Origin: Hufsiella ginkgonis
GTDB lineage: Bacteria; Bacteroidota; Bacteroidia; Sphingobacteriales; Sphingobacteriaceae
Direction: 5' to 3'
DNA: 64,000 nt
Assembly: GCF_009834915.1 (NCBI RefSeq)
Contig: NZ_WVHS01000003.1
Coordinates: forward strand, 186,001 to 250,000
The notes under the pieces were generated by a model, which saw nothing but the letters and a program-made list of their open reading frames with translations, was not told the origin of the DNA and did no database searches. The position numbers and the translations under genes are program-made. Below, piece after piece: positions 8,271 to 16,915 of the stretch. Each line of letters begins with the position of its first letter. The first letter of the stretch is position 1.

Positions 8271-8744
8271 ATGGCTGAAGACTTAAAGATTGTTGAAGCG
8301 GCAAAGGAAGAACAGTATCGTTCGCTGCTGCCGCAGATTGAGGCGTTAATGCAGGGCGAAGACGATTTGGTAGCAAACCTGGCGAACTGCTGCGCCGCAT
8401 TGAAAGAGCAGTTCGGGTTTTTTTGGGTGGGATTTTACCTGGTAAAAAATAACGAACTGGTGCTGGGCCCTTTCCAGGGACCGGTGGCATGCACGCGGAT
8501 CGCCAAAGGGAGGGGCGTTTGCGGCAGCGCGTGGGCGCAGGCGCAAACACTGATCGTTCCGGATGTAGAAGCGTTCCCCGGGCATATCGCCTGCAGCTCG
8601 CTTTCTAAATCGGAGATCGTAGTGCCCGTCACCAGGGGCGGTAAAGTGATCGGCGTGCTGGATGCAGACAGCGACCGATACGACCAGTTCGATACCACCG
8701 ACCAGCAATTCCTGGAACAATTAATGACGATGATTTCTTTCTGA
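8271..8744 (+). CDS. msrC: Free methionine-R-sulfoxide reductase (GAF domain)
   Basis: A 157-residue single GAF-domain enzyme that reduces free methionine-(R)-sulfoxide in the cytoplasm, regenerated by thioredoxin. The three redox cysteines of the family are present at C74, C84 and C108, in the same spacing as the characterised enzyme of E. coli (84, 94, 118). The hydrophobic FFWVGFYLV and GVLDADSDRYDQF segments are family hallmarks. It is 4 bases upstream of the agmatine deiminase gene and probably cotranscribed with it. A TAACTTTG element ends 4 bases before the start codon, but no matching upstream element is seen. Confidence 0.93.
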   Translation: MAEDLKIVEAAKEEQYRSLLPQIEALMQGEDDLVANLANCCAALKEQFGFFWVGFYLVKNNELVLGPFQGPVACTRIAKGRGVCGSAWAQAQTLIVPDVEAFPGHIACSSLSKSEIVVPVTRGGKVIGVLDADSDRYDQFDTTDQQFLEQLMTMISF

Positions 8745-8748
8745 CTAT

Positions 8749-9798
8749 ATGAACCACGAAAATAGCACCCCCCGGCAGCTGGGCTACCGGTTCCCTGCCG
8801 AATGGGCCGAGCACGTTGCTACCTGGCTCAGCTGGCCTCATAAGGAGGCGAGCTGGCCCGGCAAGATCGATGCGATATATCCCGTGTACGGCGAATTTGT
8901 AAAGCTGCTGGCTGAAGGCGAAAAAGTACGGATCAATGTGGCTGATGAGACCATGAGGGCCGCCGCCGTGCAGCACCTGGAAAAAGCCCGTGCAGACCTC
9001 CGCCAGGTGGAGTTTTATTTCCATCCCACCAACGATGCCTGGTGCCGGGACCACGGACCAGCGTTCCTGCTAAATAACCAGGCCGCGGAAAGAAAGGCGA
9101 TCGTAGACTGGGGCTTTAACGCATGGGGCGGAAAGTACCCGCCATTCGACCTGGACGATGTGATCCCTACCCGCATTGCAAACCATTTTGGCCTCCCGGT
9201 TTTTAACCCGGGCATTATTATGGAAGGCGGATCGGTAGAGTTTAACGGCAAAGGCACGGTATTAACTTCAACCTGTTGTCTCCTGAACGGGAACCGCAAC
9301 CCTTACCTCAGCCAGCAACAGGTTGAACGGTACCTGTATGACTATTATGGCATGGAGCAGGTGCTATGGGTGGATGAGGGTATCGTAGGCGACGATACTG
9401 ACGGGCATATTGACGACACCATTCGTTTTGTAAATGAGGACACGGTGCTCACCGTGGTCGAGACTGACAAGAACGACGAGAACTATACCCTGCTGCAGGA
9501 CAACCTGCGCGCCCTTAAAAAGATGCGTCTTTTAAATGGCAAGCAGCTGAACATCATAGAGCTGCCCATGCCAGATGCGGTGACCTGGGAAGGCACCCGG
9601 CTACCCGCGTCCTATGCCAACTTTTACATCAGCAACAAACACGTCATCGTACCTACCTACCGGTGCCACAAGGACGAAAAGGCCCTGGAGCTGATCCAGG
9701 CCTGCTTTCCTACCCGCAAAACGGTGGGTCTTGATTCTACTGATATTATCTGGGGACTAGGCAGTTTTCACTGCCTCAGCCAGCAGGAGCCGCGTTAA
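8749..9798 (+). CDS. Agmatine deiminase family protein
   Basis: A 349-residue member of the guanidino-group-modifying family, converting agmatine to N-carbamoylputrescine and ammonia. Family landmarks are the WCRDHGP segment, GFNAWGGKYPP, MEGGSVEFNG, the GHIDDTIRF segment and the C-terminal catalytic Cys342 in GSFHCLSQQ. N-carbamoylputrescine amidohydrolase, the usual partner, is not in the window. Relatives also include peptidyl-arginine deiminase-like proteins, but the motifs favour agmatine. Its last 4 bases overlap the end of the convergent DinB-like gene. Confidence 0.92.
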   Translation: MNHENSTPRQLGYRFPAEWAEHVATWLSWPHKEASWPGKIDAIYPVYGEFVKLLAEGEKVRINVADETMRAAAVQHLEKARADLRQVEFYFHPTNDAWCRDHGPAFLLNNQAAERKAIVDWGFNAWGGKYPPFDLDDVIPTRIANHFGLPVFNPGIIMEGGSVEFNGKGTVLTSTCCLLNGNRNPYLSQQQVERYLYDYYGMEQVLWVDEGIVGDDTDGHIDDTIRFVNEDTVLTVVETDKNDENYTLLQDNLRALKKMRLLNGKQLNIIELPMPDAVTWEGTRLPASYANFYISNKHVIVPTYRCHKDEKALELIQACFPTRKTVGLDSTDIIWGLGSFHCLSQQEPR

Positions 9799-10337
9799 CC
9801 GGCAAGCTCATCTACCTGCTGGGCAAGTCTTGGCAGGTAGATCACGTTGCTGTAGTTTTTAAACTCCATCGACCAGAAGCTTCCCGAAAGCTTAAAGATG
9901 CGGAACAACTGGTTCGACTCATGGAGGACGAAGAAATCGATCCACTGGGAAATATCCATCCTGCCGAGAATGGCATGGGTGCCCACTCTTGAGAATTGCT
10001 CCGGCGACATATCTTCCAGCTCGAGCATAATGTGATCGCGCATACGGTATAGCTCGTGGAGCAGGGAGCCGGTGGTGCGGGCTACCGCGAAATGGTATTC
10101 GGGGTCTTCATCCGGCTTATACATCCCGAAGAACGGGTTAATGCTGTTCATGATCCCTTTTAATCTTTCGAGGAAAATATAGTGATAGCGTGTAAGATAG
10201 GCGATGGTTTCGTGGATCGAGTACTTATCCGAATTAAGACGGTTGTAAATGGCCTCTGGCGGGAGGTTGTCGATATATTTTTTAATGGTTTTGTGCTGCG
10301 AAGCAAACCTGCTTAGCGTTTGTGCCTGGAGATTCAT
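9795..10337 (-). CDS. DinB-like four-helix protein
   Basis: About 180 residues from the ATG at 10337 (MNLQAQT); an ATG at 10346 would add three. The sequence is helical throughout, with histidines placed as in the metal site of DinB/YfiT-like proteins (SIHETIAYLTRYHY near the start and FVLHESNQLFRIF near the end). The superfamily includes thiol transferases and many stress-induced proteins of unknown activity, so no reaction is assigned. It converges with the agmatine deiminase gene. Confidence 0.75.
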   Translation of the reverse strand: MNLQAQTLSRFASQHKTIKKYIDNLPPEAIYNRLNSDKYSIHETIAYLTRYHYIFLERLKGIMNSINPFFGMYKPDEDPEYHFAVARTTGSLLHELYRMRDHIMLELEDMSPEQFSRVGTHAILGRMDISQWIDFFVLHESNQLFRIFKLSGSFWSMEFKNYSNVIYLPRLAQQVDELAG

Positions 10338-10421
10338 AACGTACATGGTTAGTGCAAATATAACGCCGGCCGCTCTCCGCTTGTTTTGCAGGGAATAAGA
10401 TAATAAGAAGATAACAGGAAT

Positions 10422-11120
10422 TTAATTTTTAAGGAGCTTCGTTATTTCCTTATCGCTCAGCACGCGGAATTTTACGTTTAAGCGCTCCACAGGACGGTCG
10501 GCGGGGCCGGTTTTTACGGCAGCAAGCTTGTCGATCACCCCGATTCCGGAGATCACTTCACCAAAAACCGTATAGTCCTGGTCGAGTGCGGGAGTACCGC
10601 CAACAGTTTTATAGACTTCCCGCTGGCGGGCGCTGAAGTGGAAATTTTTGCCTTTCCGGTGCTCGATGCGGTCGAGCTCGGAATCGGTACATACCCGCCC
10701 CTGTACAAAATAGTATTGACCGGTGAAGGATGTTTTCCCCGGGTTATCATCGCGGCCGGCCGCAAAGGCGCCTTTTTTATGGAAGAGCAACGTGTCGAGC
10801 TCCGGCATCAGCCTGGGGAAGGCGTCTGGGCCTTTGGCTTTTTCCTGTGCTGCATAGGCCGAATCGGTTTCACCACCCTGGATCACGAAGTTCTTTACCA
10901 CACGGTTCATGTCGAAGCGGTTAAAATAACCCGACCTGGCCAGCTTAACGAAATTATCACGGTGGCGTGGAGTTTCCTTATACAGGCGGATAACCATATT
11001 GCCATGAGTAGTCTCCGCCAGCACGTAGGCATCTTTTGATTTTTGGCCGGAATCGGCAGCGCCGGAGAACGAGAAGAGATAAAAACCGGTTAGGATGAGG
11101 AAGATTTTGGTGTTGAACAT
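10422..11120 (-). CDS. Secreted cyclophilin-type peptidyl-prolyl isomerase
   Basis: A 232-residue protein with an N-terminal signal sequence (MFNTKIFLILTGFYLFSFSG). The cyclophilin fold follows, visible as GNMVIRLYKETPRHRDNF, the RVVKNFVIQGGE core and DYTVFGEVISGIGVIDKL. Bacterial cyclophilins catalyse proline cis-trans isomerisation, here in the periplasm. Insertions around 95-165 relative to small cyclophilins are typical of Bacteroidota forms. It is 29 bases downstream of the SpmAB fusion gene and likely on its transcript. Confidence 0.93.
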   Translation of the reverse strand: MFNTKIFLILTGFYLFSFSGAADSGQKSKDAYVLAETTHGNMVIRLYKETPRHRDNFVKLARSGYFNRFDMNRVVKNFVIQGGETDSAYAAQEKAKGPDAFPRLMPELDTLLFHKKGAFAAGRDDNPGKTSFTGQYYFVQGRVCTDSELDRIEHRKGKNFHFSARQREVYKTVGGTPALDQDYTVFGEVISGIGVIDKLAAVKTGPADRPVERLNVKFRVLSDKEITKLLKN

Positions 11121-11149
11121 TGCAGACGATATTTAATGATCCAAATTCC

Positions 11150-12382
11150 CTAACCAAAAAATGCGTACCCGATGATGATCGCGGCAACCAATCCCACCAG
11201 GTCGGCTATTAACCCGCAGGCGGCGGCATACCTGGAGTTCTTAATATTGACCGATCCAAAATAAACAGCCAGCACATAGAACGTGGTTTCCGTAGATCCC
11301 TGTATAATGCAGGCCAGCCTTCCCTGGAAAGAATCGGGACCATATTGTTTCATGATATCGATCATCAGGCCGCGGGCGCCGCTGCCGCTAAGGGATTTCA
11401 TAATGCCCACCGGTAAAACGGGAACGAAGCGCGTATCAAGCCCGCAGGCTGCCGCTAACGTACCGATACCGTTTACCACGTAATCCATACAGCCCGTGGT
11501 CCTGAACACGCTGATCGCTACCAGGATACCCACCAGGTAGGGGATGATCATCACCGAAGTTTGAAAACCCTCTTTGGCGCCCTCGATAAATGTTTCGTAA
11601 ACATTGATCTTCTTCACCATTCCGTACACAATAAAAAGTGCGATGACGGAAAATATCACCAATCCGCCCAGTAACCCCGTTACCAGTTCGATCTCCTTCG
11701 GAGAACGGTCCCCCAGCCAAAGGTACAGCCCGCCCATCATGCCGATAAATAAACCGAAGAACACCATGACCGGTAGTTTAAATAAATTAATGCGTTGATA
11801 AAGGGATACGGCGATCATTCCCGACAGGAAGGAAATGAACGTACCGATGATGGAAGGGATAAAGATATCGGCCGGGTTGGCGGCCCCGGCAACCAGCCGT
11901 ATGGCGATCACCGAGGTAGGGATCAATGTAAGCCCTGCCGTATTCAGCACCAGGAACATGATCTGCGCATTAGTGGCGGTATCCTTATCGGGGTTCAGCT
12001 CCTGGAGCTGTTTCATGGCTTTAAGCCCCACGGGGGTGGCGGCGTTGTCAAGTCCCAGCATGTTTGCCGAAAAGTTCATGATCACCGATCCGTTTGCCGG
12101 GTGGTCTTTCGGTACGCCCGGGAAAAGCTTGCTGAAAAACGGCCCCACTCCTTTGGCGAACAGGGCGATCATCCCGGCCCGTTCCCCCACGCGCATGATC
12201 CCCAGCCAGAAGGTCATGATCCCGGCAAGTCCGATCGAGATCTCCGCACCTGTTTTCGTGCTTTCGAACATGTTCTTCATCACCTCGGTAAAGATCTCGG
12301 TGTCGCCGAACACGATCAGCCTGACCAGCGCAACGATAAATGCAACAAGGAAGAAAGCGATCCAGATGTAGTTTAGGGCCAT
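11150..12382 (-). CDS. SpmA-SpmB fused nucleoside-recognition (Gate) membrane protein
   Basis: A 410-residue integral membrane protein with about ten hydrophobic segments. The N-terminal half matches SpmA (GLAGIMTFWLGIMRVGERAG and the FSANMLGLDNAATPVG segment). The C-terminal half matches SpmB (FQTSVMIIPYLVGILVAISVF and SGSGARGLMIDIM). The two are separate spore-maturation genes in Firmicutes, while the fused form is usual in Bacteroidota that do not sporulate. A transport or membrane-gate role is inferred from the family; the substrate is unknown. It lies between the M14 peptidase and cyclophilin genes on the same strand. Confidence 0.9.
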   Translation of the reverse strand: MALNYIWIAFFLVAFIVALVRLIVFGDTEIFTEVMKNMFESTKTGAEISIGLAGIMTFWLGIMRVGERAGMIALFAKGVGPFFSKLFPGVPKDHPANGSVIMNFSANMLGLDNAATPVGLKAMKQLQELNPDKDTATNAQIMFLVLNTAGLTLIPTSVIAIRLVAGAANPADIFIPSIIGTFISFLSGMIAVSLYQRINLFKLPVMVFFGLFIGMMGGLYLWLGDRSPKEIELVTGLLGGLVIFSVIALFIVYGMVKKINVYETFIEGAKEGFQTSVMIIPYLVGILVAISVFRTTGCMDYVVNGIGTLAAACGLDTRFVPVLPVGIMKSLSGSGARGLMIDIMKQYGPDSFQGRLACIIQGSTETTFYVLAVYFGSVNIKNSRYAAACGLIADLVGLVAAIIIGYAFFG

Positions 12383-12383
12383 A

Positions 12384-12420
12384 GGACGTTTGACGTTTAA
12401 CGCAACACGTTCGACGTATT
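12384..12420. repeat. ACGT-type short repeats (family B)
   Basis: About five tightly spaced units (GGACGTTTGACGTTTAACGC, then AACACGTTCGACGTATT) occupy most of the 53-base spacer between the M14 peptidase and SpmAB genes, both transcribed leftward. They may separate two transcription units. Confidence 0.6.
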
Positions 12421-12435
12421 ATGCGATTCGTGTGA

Positions 12436-13665
12436 TTAGTTGGTTAATCTACCAGTTTTTACCGTAATCCTGCCGTTTTCGATGGATAAAATTGTTTCAT
12501 TTCCCTCCTGGAGGATGAGATCTGCAGGTTCCTGAAGTTTTGGGGGACGGATTGGGATGAAGGTCAGGCCGGTTGCGTCGACGGTTTCGTAACCGGCGTA
12601 GCCGGAGAGGTCGCCGATATCTTCTACGCGGTACAGGAGACCTGGGAATTTGCCAGGTTCGGCGAAATCGAGTTCGGCCACCAGGCCCAGGTCTGCGCGG
12701 TACCAGGCATTTTCCGCATCAATGCGGCAGTTTTTTAGCAGCAGGCTCACGTGCAGCGGTTTATTCGGAACAATGGTAAAGTAATTCTCCAACGGTTCCG
12801 CGGTATATGAACGGGTGGCAATGGCATGTAAAGCGGATATAAAGGCGGTAAAGATCAGCTTGCGGCTTACCTGCCGTTCCGGGTCGTTGACGAGACCGCC
12901 TGATTCTACAAGAATGGTTTTGGTGCCCAGTGACTGGAAATTGTCGCCAAATGCGCGCGGTTCGTAAGTATCGTCGAAACGTCCGATATGTCCCGGAAGC
13001 AATTGCTGCAACGTGGCATTCATCACGCTGCAAACCTGCATCGCTTCCTTCCTGCCGGGGGTAAGAGATGCCGGTTCGTCGGCCGCAGGCGCCAGCAACG
13101 AGACGGTGGCAGGATTCCCGCTGTTACCGGCAGACCAGCGGATGCTCTGGTCGTGCAGGTTAAACCCGAAATGTGGTTCGATCATGTCGCGCACCGACCG
13201 CAGCAGCCTCCCTTCCGGCGATTGTTGTGCATGGAAATCGCGGTTGACATCGATCTGCTGGTAATTGCGGCGGGTAAACGCACCGGCGCCATCGGGGTTT
13301 ACCATGGGCACCAGGTAAAGGGTACAGTTTTCCAGGATACTTTCGCGTATATCGCCAAACGCATCGGAGCCCGCGAACAAGAAGTTCAGCAGGTCAAAAA
13401 GCGCCATGGTGCCCGTAGGCTCGTCGCCATGCATCTGGCTCCAGAACAGCACTTTTACCGGCCCGGTACCCGTCTTTACAAGAGATACGGATTTGCCCAG
13501 GCATGAGTGACCGATTTCGCTGATCTTAACTTCGGGCTCATGCTTCCATTTTTTGAGCAGGGTAAGAATTTCCGTGTGTTTAAAAAAACGATCGTAGAGG
13601 CTTGCTTCGCGGTAGCGCGGATGCATTTCAGAAAGCGTTACAAAAATATCCCGGCCCGTTTCCAT
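12436..13665 (-). CDS. M14-family zinc carboxypeptidase
   Basis: A 409-residue metallopeptidase. The zinc ligands are H79 and E82 (SQMHGDEPTGT) and H171 (FNLHDQ), with the substrate-carboxylate N141-R142 pair (DVNRDF) and a catalytic glutamate near 257 (TILVESGG). There is no signal peptide, so a cytoplasmic role such as peptide or murein-peptide trimming is possible. The C-terminal 130 residues form an extra beta-rich region outside the catalytic fold. It follows folC by 16 bases and appears to be part of the long minus-strand run. Confidence 0.9.
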   Translation of the reverse strand: METGRDIFVTLSEMHPRYREASLYDRFFKHTEILTLLKKWKHEPEVKISEIGHSCLGKSVSLVKTGTGPVKVLFWSQMHGDEPTGTMALFDLLNFLFAGSDAFGDIRESILENCTLYLVPMVNPDGAGAFTRRNYQQIDVNRDFHAQQSPEGRLLRSVRDMIEPHFGFNLHDQSIRWSAGNSGNPATVSLLAPAADEPASLTPGRKEAMQVCSVMNATLQQLLPGHIGRFDDTYEPRAFGDNFQSLGTKTILVESGGLVNDPERQVSRKLIFTAFISALHAIATRSYTAEPLENYFTIVPNKPLHVSLLLKNCRIDAENAWYRADLGLVAELDFAEPGKFPGLLYRVEDIGDLSGYAGYETVDATGLTFIPIRPPKLQEPADLILQEGNETILSIENGRITVKTGRLTN

Positions 13666-13681
13666 ACCTGTATGGGTTTTG

Positions 13682-14989
13682 TTAAATTACTTCGGCAACT
13701 ACAAATGTACTACCGCCGATAAAGACCAGGTCGGCCGCCGACGCATTTTTCCGGGCAGCCTCCAGCGCTTCCCGCACGGTTGGGTATATGTCGCCCGTTA
13801 ATCCGAACGCCCCTGCTTCGCCGGCGAGCTCTTCCGCAGGTTTGCCGCGTTCTATTGCCGGCTGGCAGAAATAATACCTTCCCTCTTTAGGAAGAAGGGA
13901 GAGCATCGCGCTTATGTCTTTATCTTTAACCATGCCTATTACCAGGTGAAGGTGCTGGTAAGGGGTAGCCTCCAGGTTTTTCACCACTTCGCGGATCCCG
14001 TCTTTATTGTGACCGGTATCGCAGATAATAAGCGGGGAGTGACTGAGTGTTTGCCAACGCCCGGCGAGCCCCGTTAGCGTGCTAACTTCTTTTAATGCCG
14101 CACGAAGGTGTTCGCCGGTAATGTGAAATCCCTGCCGCCGAAGCTCCGCCACGGCGGATAGCACTGTCGTGAGGTTCTTCTCCTGGTAAGAGCCCGTGAG
14201 ATCGAGTTGTAAAGGCGATGGAAAATCATACGCGGATGATGGCTTACCATTTAACCGATACTTGATATCGATGTCCAGGTATTTCCCGCGGCCGCGGATG
14301 GCGGTTTCCCAAAGATCACTCCCGAATACCAGGGTGGAACCGGTACCGGATGCTTTTGACAGGAACACCTGCGCGGTTTCCTCCTGTTTTTCGCCGATTA
14401 CCACGGGGATGCCAGGTTTAATAATCCCAGCTTTTTCGCCGGCGATTTCCCCGAGCGTATTCCCCAGCATGTTCATGTGATCATAGCTGATATTGGTGAT
14501 CACGGACAGGAGCGGGGTAATGATATTGGTTGAATCGAGCCTGCCGCCGAGGCCTACCTCAATGATGGCGATGTCGGTTTCTTGCTGCGCGAAATGATCA
14601 AAGGCCATTGCCACCGTCGCCTCGAAAAAGGAAGGCGCTATTTCTTCGATCGACGCTTTTTGAGCGTGCACGAACGCAACCACATCCTCCTGGGAGATCA
14701 TTTCCCCGTTTATACGGATCCTTTCCCGGAAATCAAGCAGGTGCGGGGACGTATATAAACCGGTTTTGTAGCCGGCCGTTTGCAGTATGGCAGCCAGCAT
14801 GTGCGAAGTGGAGCCCTTGCCATTGGTGCCGCCAACGTGGATGGTCCTGAATTTTTTGTGCGGATCACCCAGCCTGCGGCAGAGCTCGATGGTGTTGGTA
14901 AGGTCCTTTTTGAAGGCAGCCGCGCCTATGCGGGTAAACATGGGAAGCTTGGCATACAGGTAGTCCAATGTTTCGGCGTAGGTCATCAT
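13682..14989 (-). CDS. folC: Bifunctional dihydrofolate/folylpolyglutamate synthase
   Basis: A 435-residue Mur-ligase-like enzyme adding glutamate to dihydropteroate and folates, with ATP. The P-loop (GGTNGKGSTSH, about residues 53-63), the FTSPHLLDFRERI-like segment (here LYTSPHLLDF), the SYDHMNMLG segment and GTDTGHNKDG-like C-terminal block (CDTGHNKDG) are all clear. The second Met of the MM start may be used. It directly follows the TonB-like gene with a 23-base gap, a placement that ties this housekeeping gene to the envelope cluster. Confidence 0.95.
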   Translation of the reverse strand: MMTYAETLDYLYAKLPMFTRIGAAAFKKDLTNTIELCRRLGDPHKKFRTIHVGGTNGKGSTSHMLAAILQTAGYKTGLYTSPHLLDFRERIRINGEMISQEDVVAFVHAQKASIEEIAPSFFEATVAMAFDHFAQQETDIAIIEVGLGGRLDSTNIITPLLSVITNISYDHMNMLGNTLGEIAGEKAGIIKPGIPVVIGEKQEETAQVFLSKASGTGSTLVFGSDLWETAIRGRGKYLDIDIKYRLNGKPSSAYDFPSPLQLDLTGSYQEKNLTTVLSAVAELRRQGFHITGEHLRAALKEVSTLTGLAGRWQTLSHSPLIICDTGHNKDGIREVVKNLEATPYQHLHLVIGMVKDKDISAMLSLLPKEGRYYFCQPAIERGKPAEELAGEAGAFGLTGDIYPTVREALEAARKNASAADLVFIGGSTFVVAEVI

Positions 14990-15012
14990 GAAATGTAGGA
15001 AGAAAAACCCTA

Positions 15013-15825
15013 TTATTTTACCCTGAAGACGAAGCGTTTTACACCGATCTGTTCATCGGCGGCTTCGTCCGTGCTGTTCATGCTGGCATTGAGCATCGCG
15101 TTGATGCATTTATTCTGGAGGGTAAGGTCGGAGATGGTAGTACCTTTCGTAACCTGGGCGGTGGTTATTCTCCCTGATTTGCTTACCCGGTACCTGATCA
15201 CGATGATACCGGTGATCTGCCCGTCGTCTTCGATTTTGGGATAGTTCACAAACGATCTCCCGGGCGGGGCTTTTTCGCCATTGCCCGATCCGCCGCCGTT
15301 GTAGTTATCAGAAAGCGGGTCGCCGTTAACGCTTCCCTGGTTGCCGGGCGTGGTGGTAGTGCCGTCGCCGCGGCCGGTAGCGCCATTCCTGGGACCTTTA
15401 TACAGCGCATTCTGATTTACAGTTGGTGTTTTAGTTTCCTTTTCGGGCGTGGTCACCGGTGGTTTTACCGATTTCTTTTCACTGGTTTTTACTTCCGGGG
15501 CGTCTTCGATATCCTGGGTGGCCACCGATTTCTCGTTGGTCTCCGGGGTGTTTTCTTTTACCGGTGTTTCGTTCGGCAGTACTTTGTCGGGCACTTTGTT
15601 ATTGGCATTCGGGTCCTGCGAAGCCTCTTCCATGCTATTCAGGTCGTCGCCCATCCCGGCATCGGTGGTACCGTAATTCATGATGATCCCGCCGGTACCT
15701 ACTTCAGGCACGGGCGAGCTGATCAGCCAGAAAAAGCTAAGCAACAAAAAAGCGCCCATCAGGACCGCCGAGATCACGATGGCTTTCGGGTAATTATTCT
15801 CTTCGCGGTAGCTGATGGTTGTCAT
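15013..15825 (-). CDS. TonB-like energy transducer
   Basis: A 270-residue protein with one N-terminal membrane anchor (about 15-36), a long low-complexity linker rich in Pro, Thr, Glu and Gly (about 45-195) and a C-terminal TonB/TolA-type fold (about 200-270; FVNYPKIEDDGQITG, VIRYRVSKSGRI, KGTTISDLTLQNK). It lacks the usual YP motif in its anchor-distal start. It overlaps exbD by 4 bases. With ExbB and ExbD it should couple the proton gradient to an envelope partner. The adjacent barrel protein is the obvious candidate, but this is inference. Confidence 0.9.
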   Translation of the reverse strand: MTTISYREENNYPKAIVISAVLMGAFLLLSFFWLISSPVPEVGTGGIIMNYGTTDAGMGDDLNSMEEASQDPNANNKVPDKVLPNETPVKENTPETNEKSVATQDIEDAPEVKTSEKKSVKPPVTTPEKETKTPTVNQNALYKGPRNGATGRGDGTTTTPGNQGSVNGDPLSDNYNGGGSGNGEKAPPGRSFVNYPKIEDDGQITGIIVIRYRVSKSGRITTAQVTKGTTISDLTLQNKCINAMLNASMNSTDEAADEQIGVKRFVFRVK

Positions 15826-16220
15826 TTTTTGCTTTCAGTAGCTAAAACGAGTTTTACCTGTAATTTGTTGGCTATATCGGTAATATCGACCAGGTTCTGT
15901 ACCGTGGTGCTTTTGTCGGCTGATAAGATGATTGTCATGTCAGGAGAAGCTTTCTGGTACGACTCGATCACGGCGAACAGCTGGTCGAAGGCCACTTCCT
16001 TATTTTCAACGCTGTATTTCAGGTCTTCTGATATGGATACGTTAATTTTTTTCGTGGGGATGCTTTGCCCGGAACTCGACCTGGGCAGCAACAGTTTCAC
16101 CACGTTGGGGTTTACTACCGCCGATGCCAGGAGGAAGAACAGCAGCAGGAAGAACATGATATCGTTCAGTGCCGAAGTATGTACTTCTACATGGCCGCGG
16201 TGTCGTTTTTTTAGATTCAT
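15822..16220 (-). CDS. ExbD/TolR-family biopolymer transport protein
   Basis: 132 residues with a short cytoplasmic start, one membrane helix (about 18-40; LNDIMFFLLLFFLLASAVV) and a periplasmic domain. The conserved membrane aspartate D20 sits at the start of the helix, as in the proton-conducting ExbD/TolR/MotB group. Overlaps of 4 bases with both exbB and tonB indicate translational coupling. Confidence 0.93.
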   Translation of the reverse strand: MNLKKRHRGHVEVHTSALNDIMFFLLLFFLLASAVVNPNVVKLLLPRSSSGQSIPTKKINVSISEDLKYSVENKEVAFDQLFAVIESYQKASPDMTIILSADKSTTVQNLVDITDIANKLQVKLVLATESKK

Positions 16221-16912
16221 TTTCCGGGTTCTTCTAAAAGATCAATAAACTCGATGGCATCGGTTTCCATGCGGAGGATAATGCGGTCGACCATGATATT
16301 CAGGATGTGGTACAGTACATAAGATACGATACCCACGATAAGGCCTGCCGCCGAAGTGATCATTTTGGTGTACAAGCCGCCTGAAACGGTACCGATCTCG
16401 ATCAGTCCCTTGATGGATACGTCATGGAAAATGGTGATCACCCCGATGATCGTTCCTACGAATCCCAGCATGGGTGCGATCCCGGCTATAATTCCCAGGA
16501 TACTGATGTTTTTTTCGAGTTTCGATACCTCGAGCTTACCGACGTTTTCGATAGCCGCTTCAATGTCTTTGATCGGGCGGCCGATGCGAAGGAGTCCTTT
16601 TTGCAGCATCCGGCCTAACGGGGTGTTGCTGTTCCGGCAGATGGCGATAGCCGCGTCGAGTTTTCCCGAAAGAATACTTTGCTTAACCTGGAGCATGAGG
16701 TTCGACTCATCGCGCGAAGCCTTGCGGATAGTGAGGTACCGTTCAATAAATATCACCAGGCCGATAAAAGCGATCAACGCGATGGGAAGCATCACCCAGC
16801 CGCCTTTCATCAGGAGGTCGATAAAACGGAGGTCCTGTTCCGCTGGTGCGATCTGCGTAGCGGCGGTATGGGTGGTATCTGTTAAAGGCGTGTCAATAAG
16901 TAAGAAGAGCAT
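16217..16912 (-). CDS. MotA/TolQ/ExbB-family proton channel protein
   Basis: 231 residues with three membrane segments (about 36-58, 135-157 and 178-205). The family core is visible in the LGIIAGIAPMLGFVGTIIG and GLYTKMITSAAGLIVGI segments. Forms the ion channel with ExbD. It starts 3 bases after the HU/SPOR gene ends, so the motor genes belong to the same transcription unit as the envelope proteins upstream. Confidence 0.95.
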   Translation of the reverse strand: MLFLLIDTPLTDTTHTAATQIAPAEQDLRFIDLLMKGGWVMLPIALIAFIGLVIFIERYLTIRKASRDESNLMLQVKQSILSGKLDAAIAICRNSNTPLGRMLQKGLLRIGRPIKDIEAAIENVGKLEVSKLEKNISILGIIAGIAPMLGFVGTIIGVITIFHDVSIKGLIEIGTVSGGLYTKMITSAAGLIVGIVSYVLYHILNIMVDRIILRMETDAIEFIDLLEEPGK

Positions 16913-16915
16913 AGA

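Noticed and set aside
11795-12376. Long plus-strand ORF opposite the SpmAB gene
   Set aside because: It is the antisense of a well-supported membrane protein; composition is His/Asp/Gly-rich and unlike a protein family.
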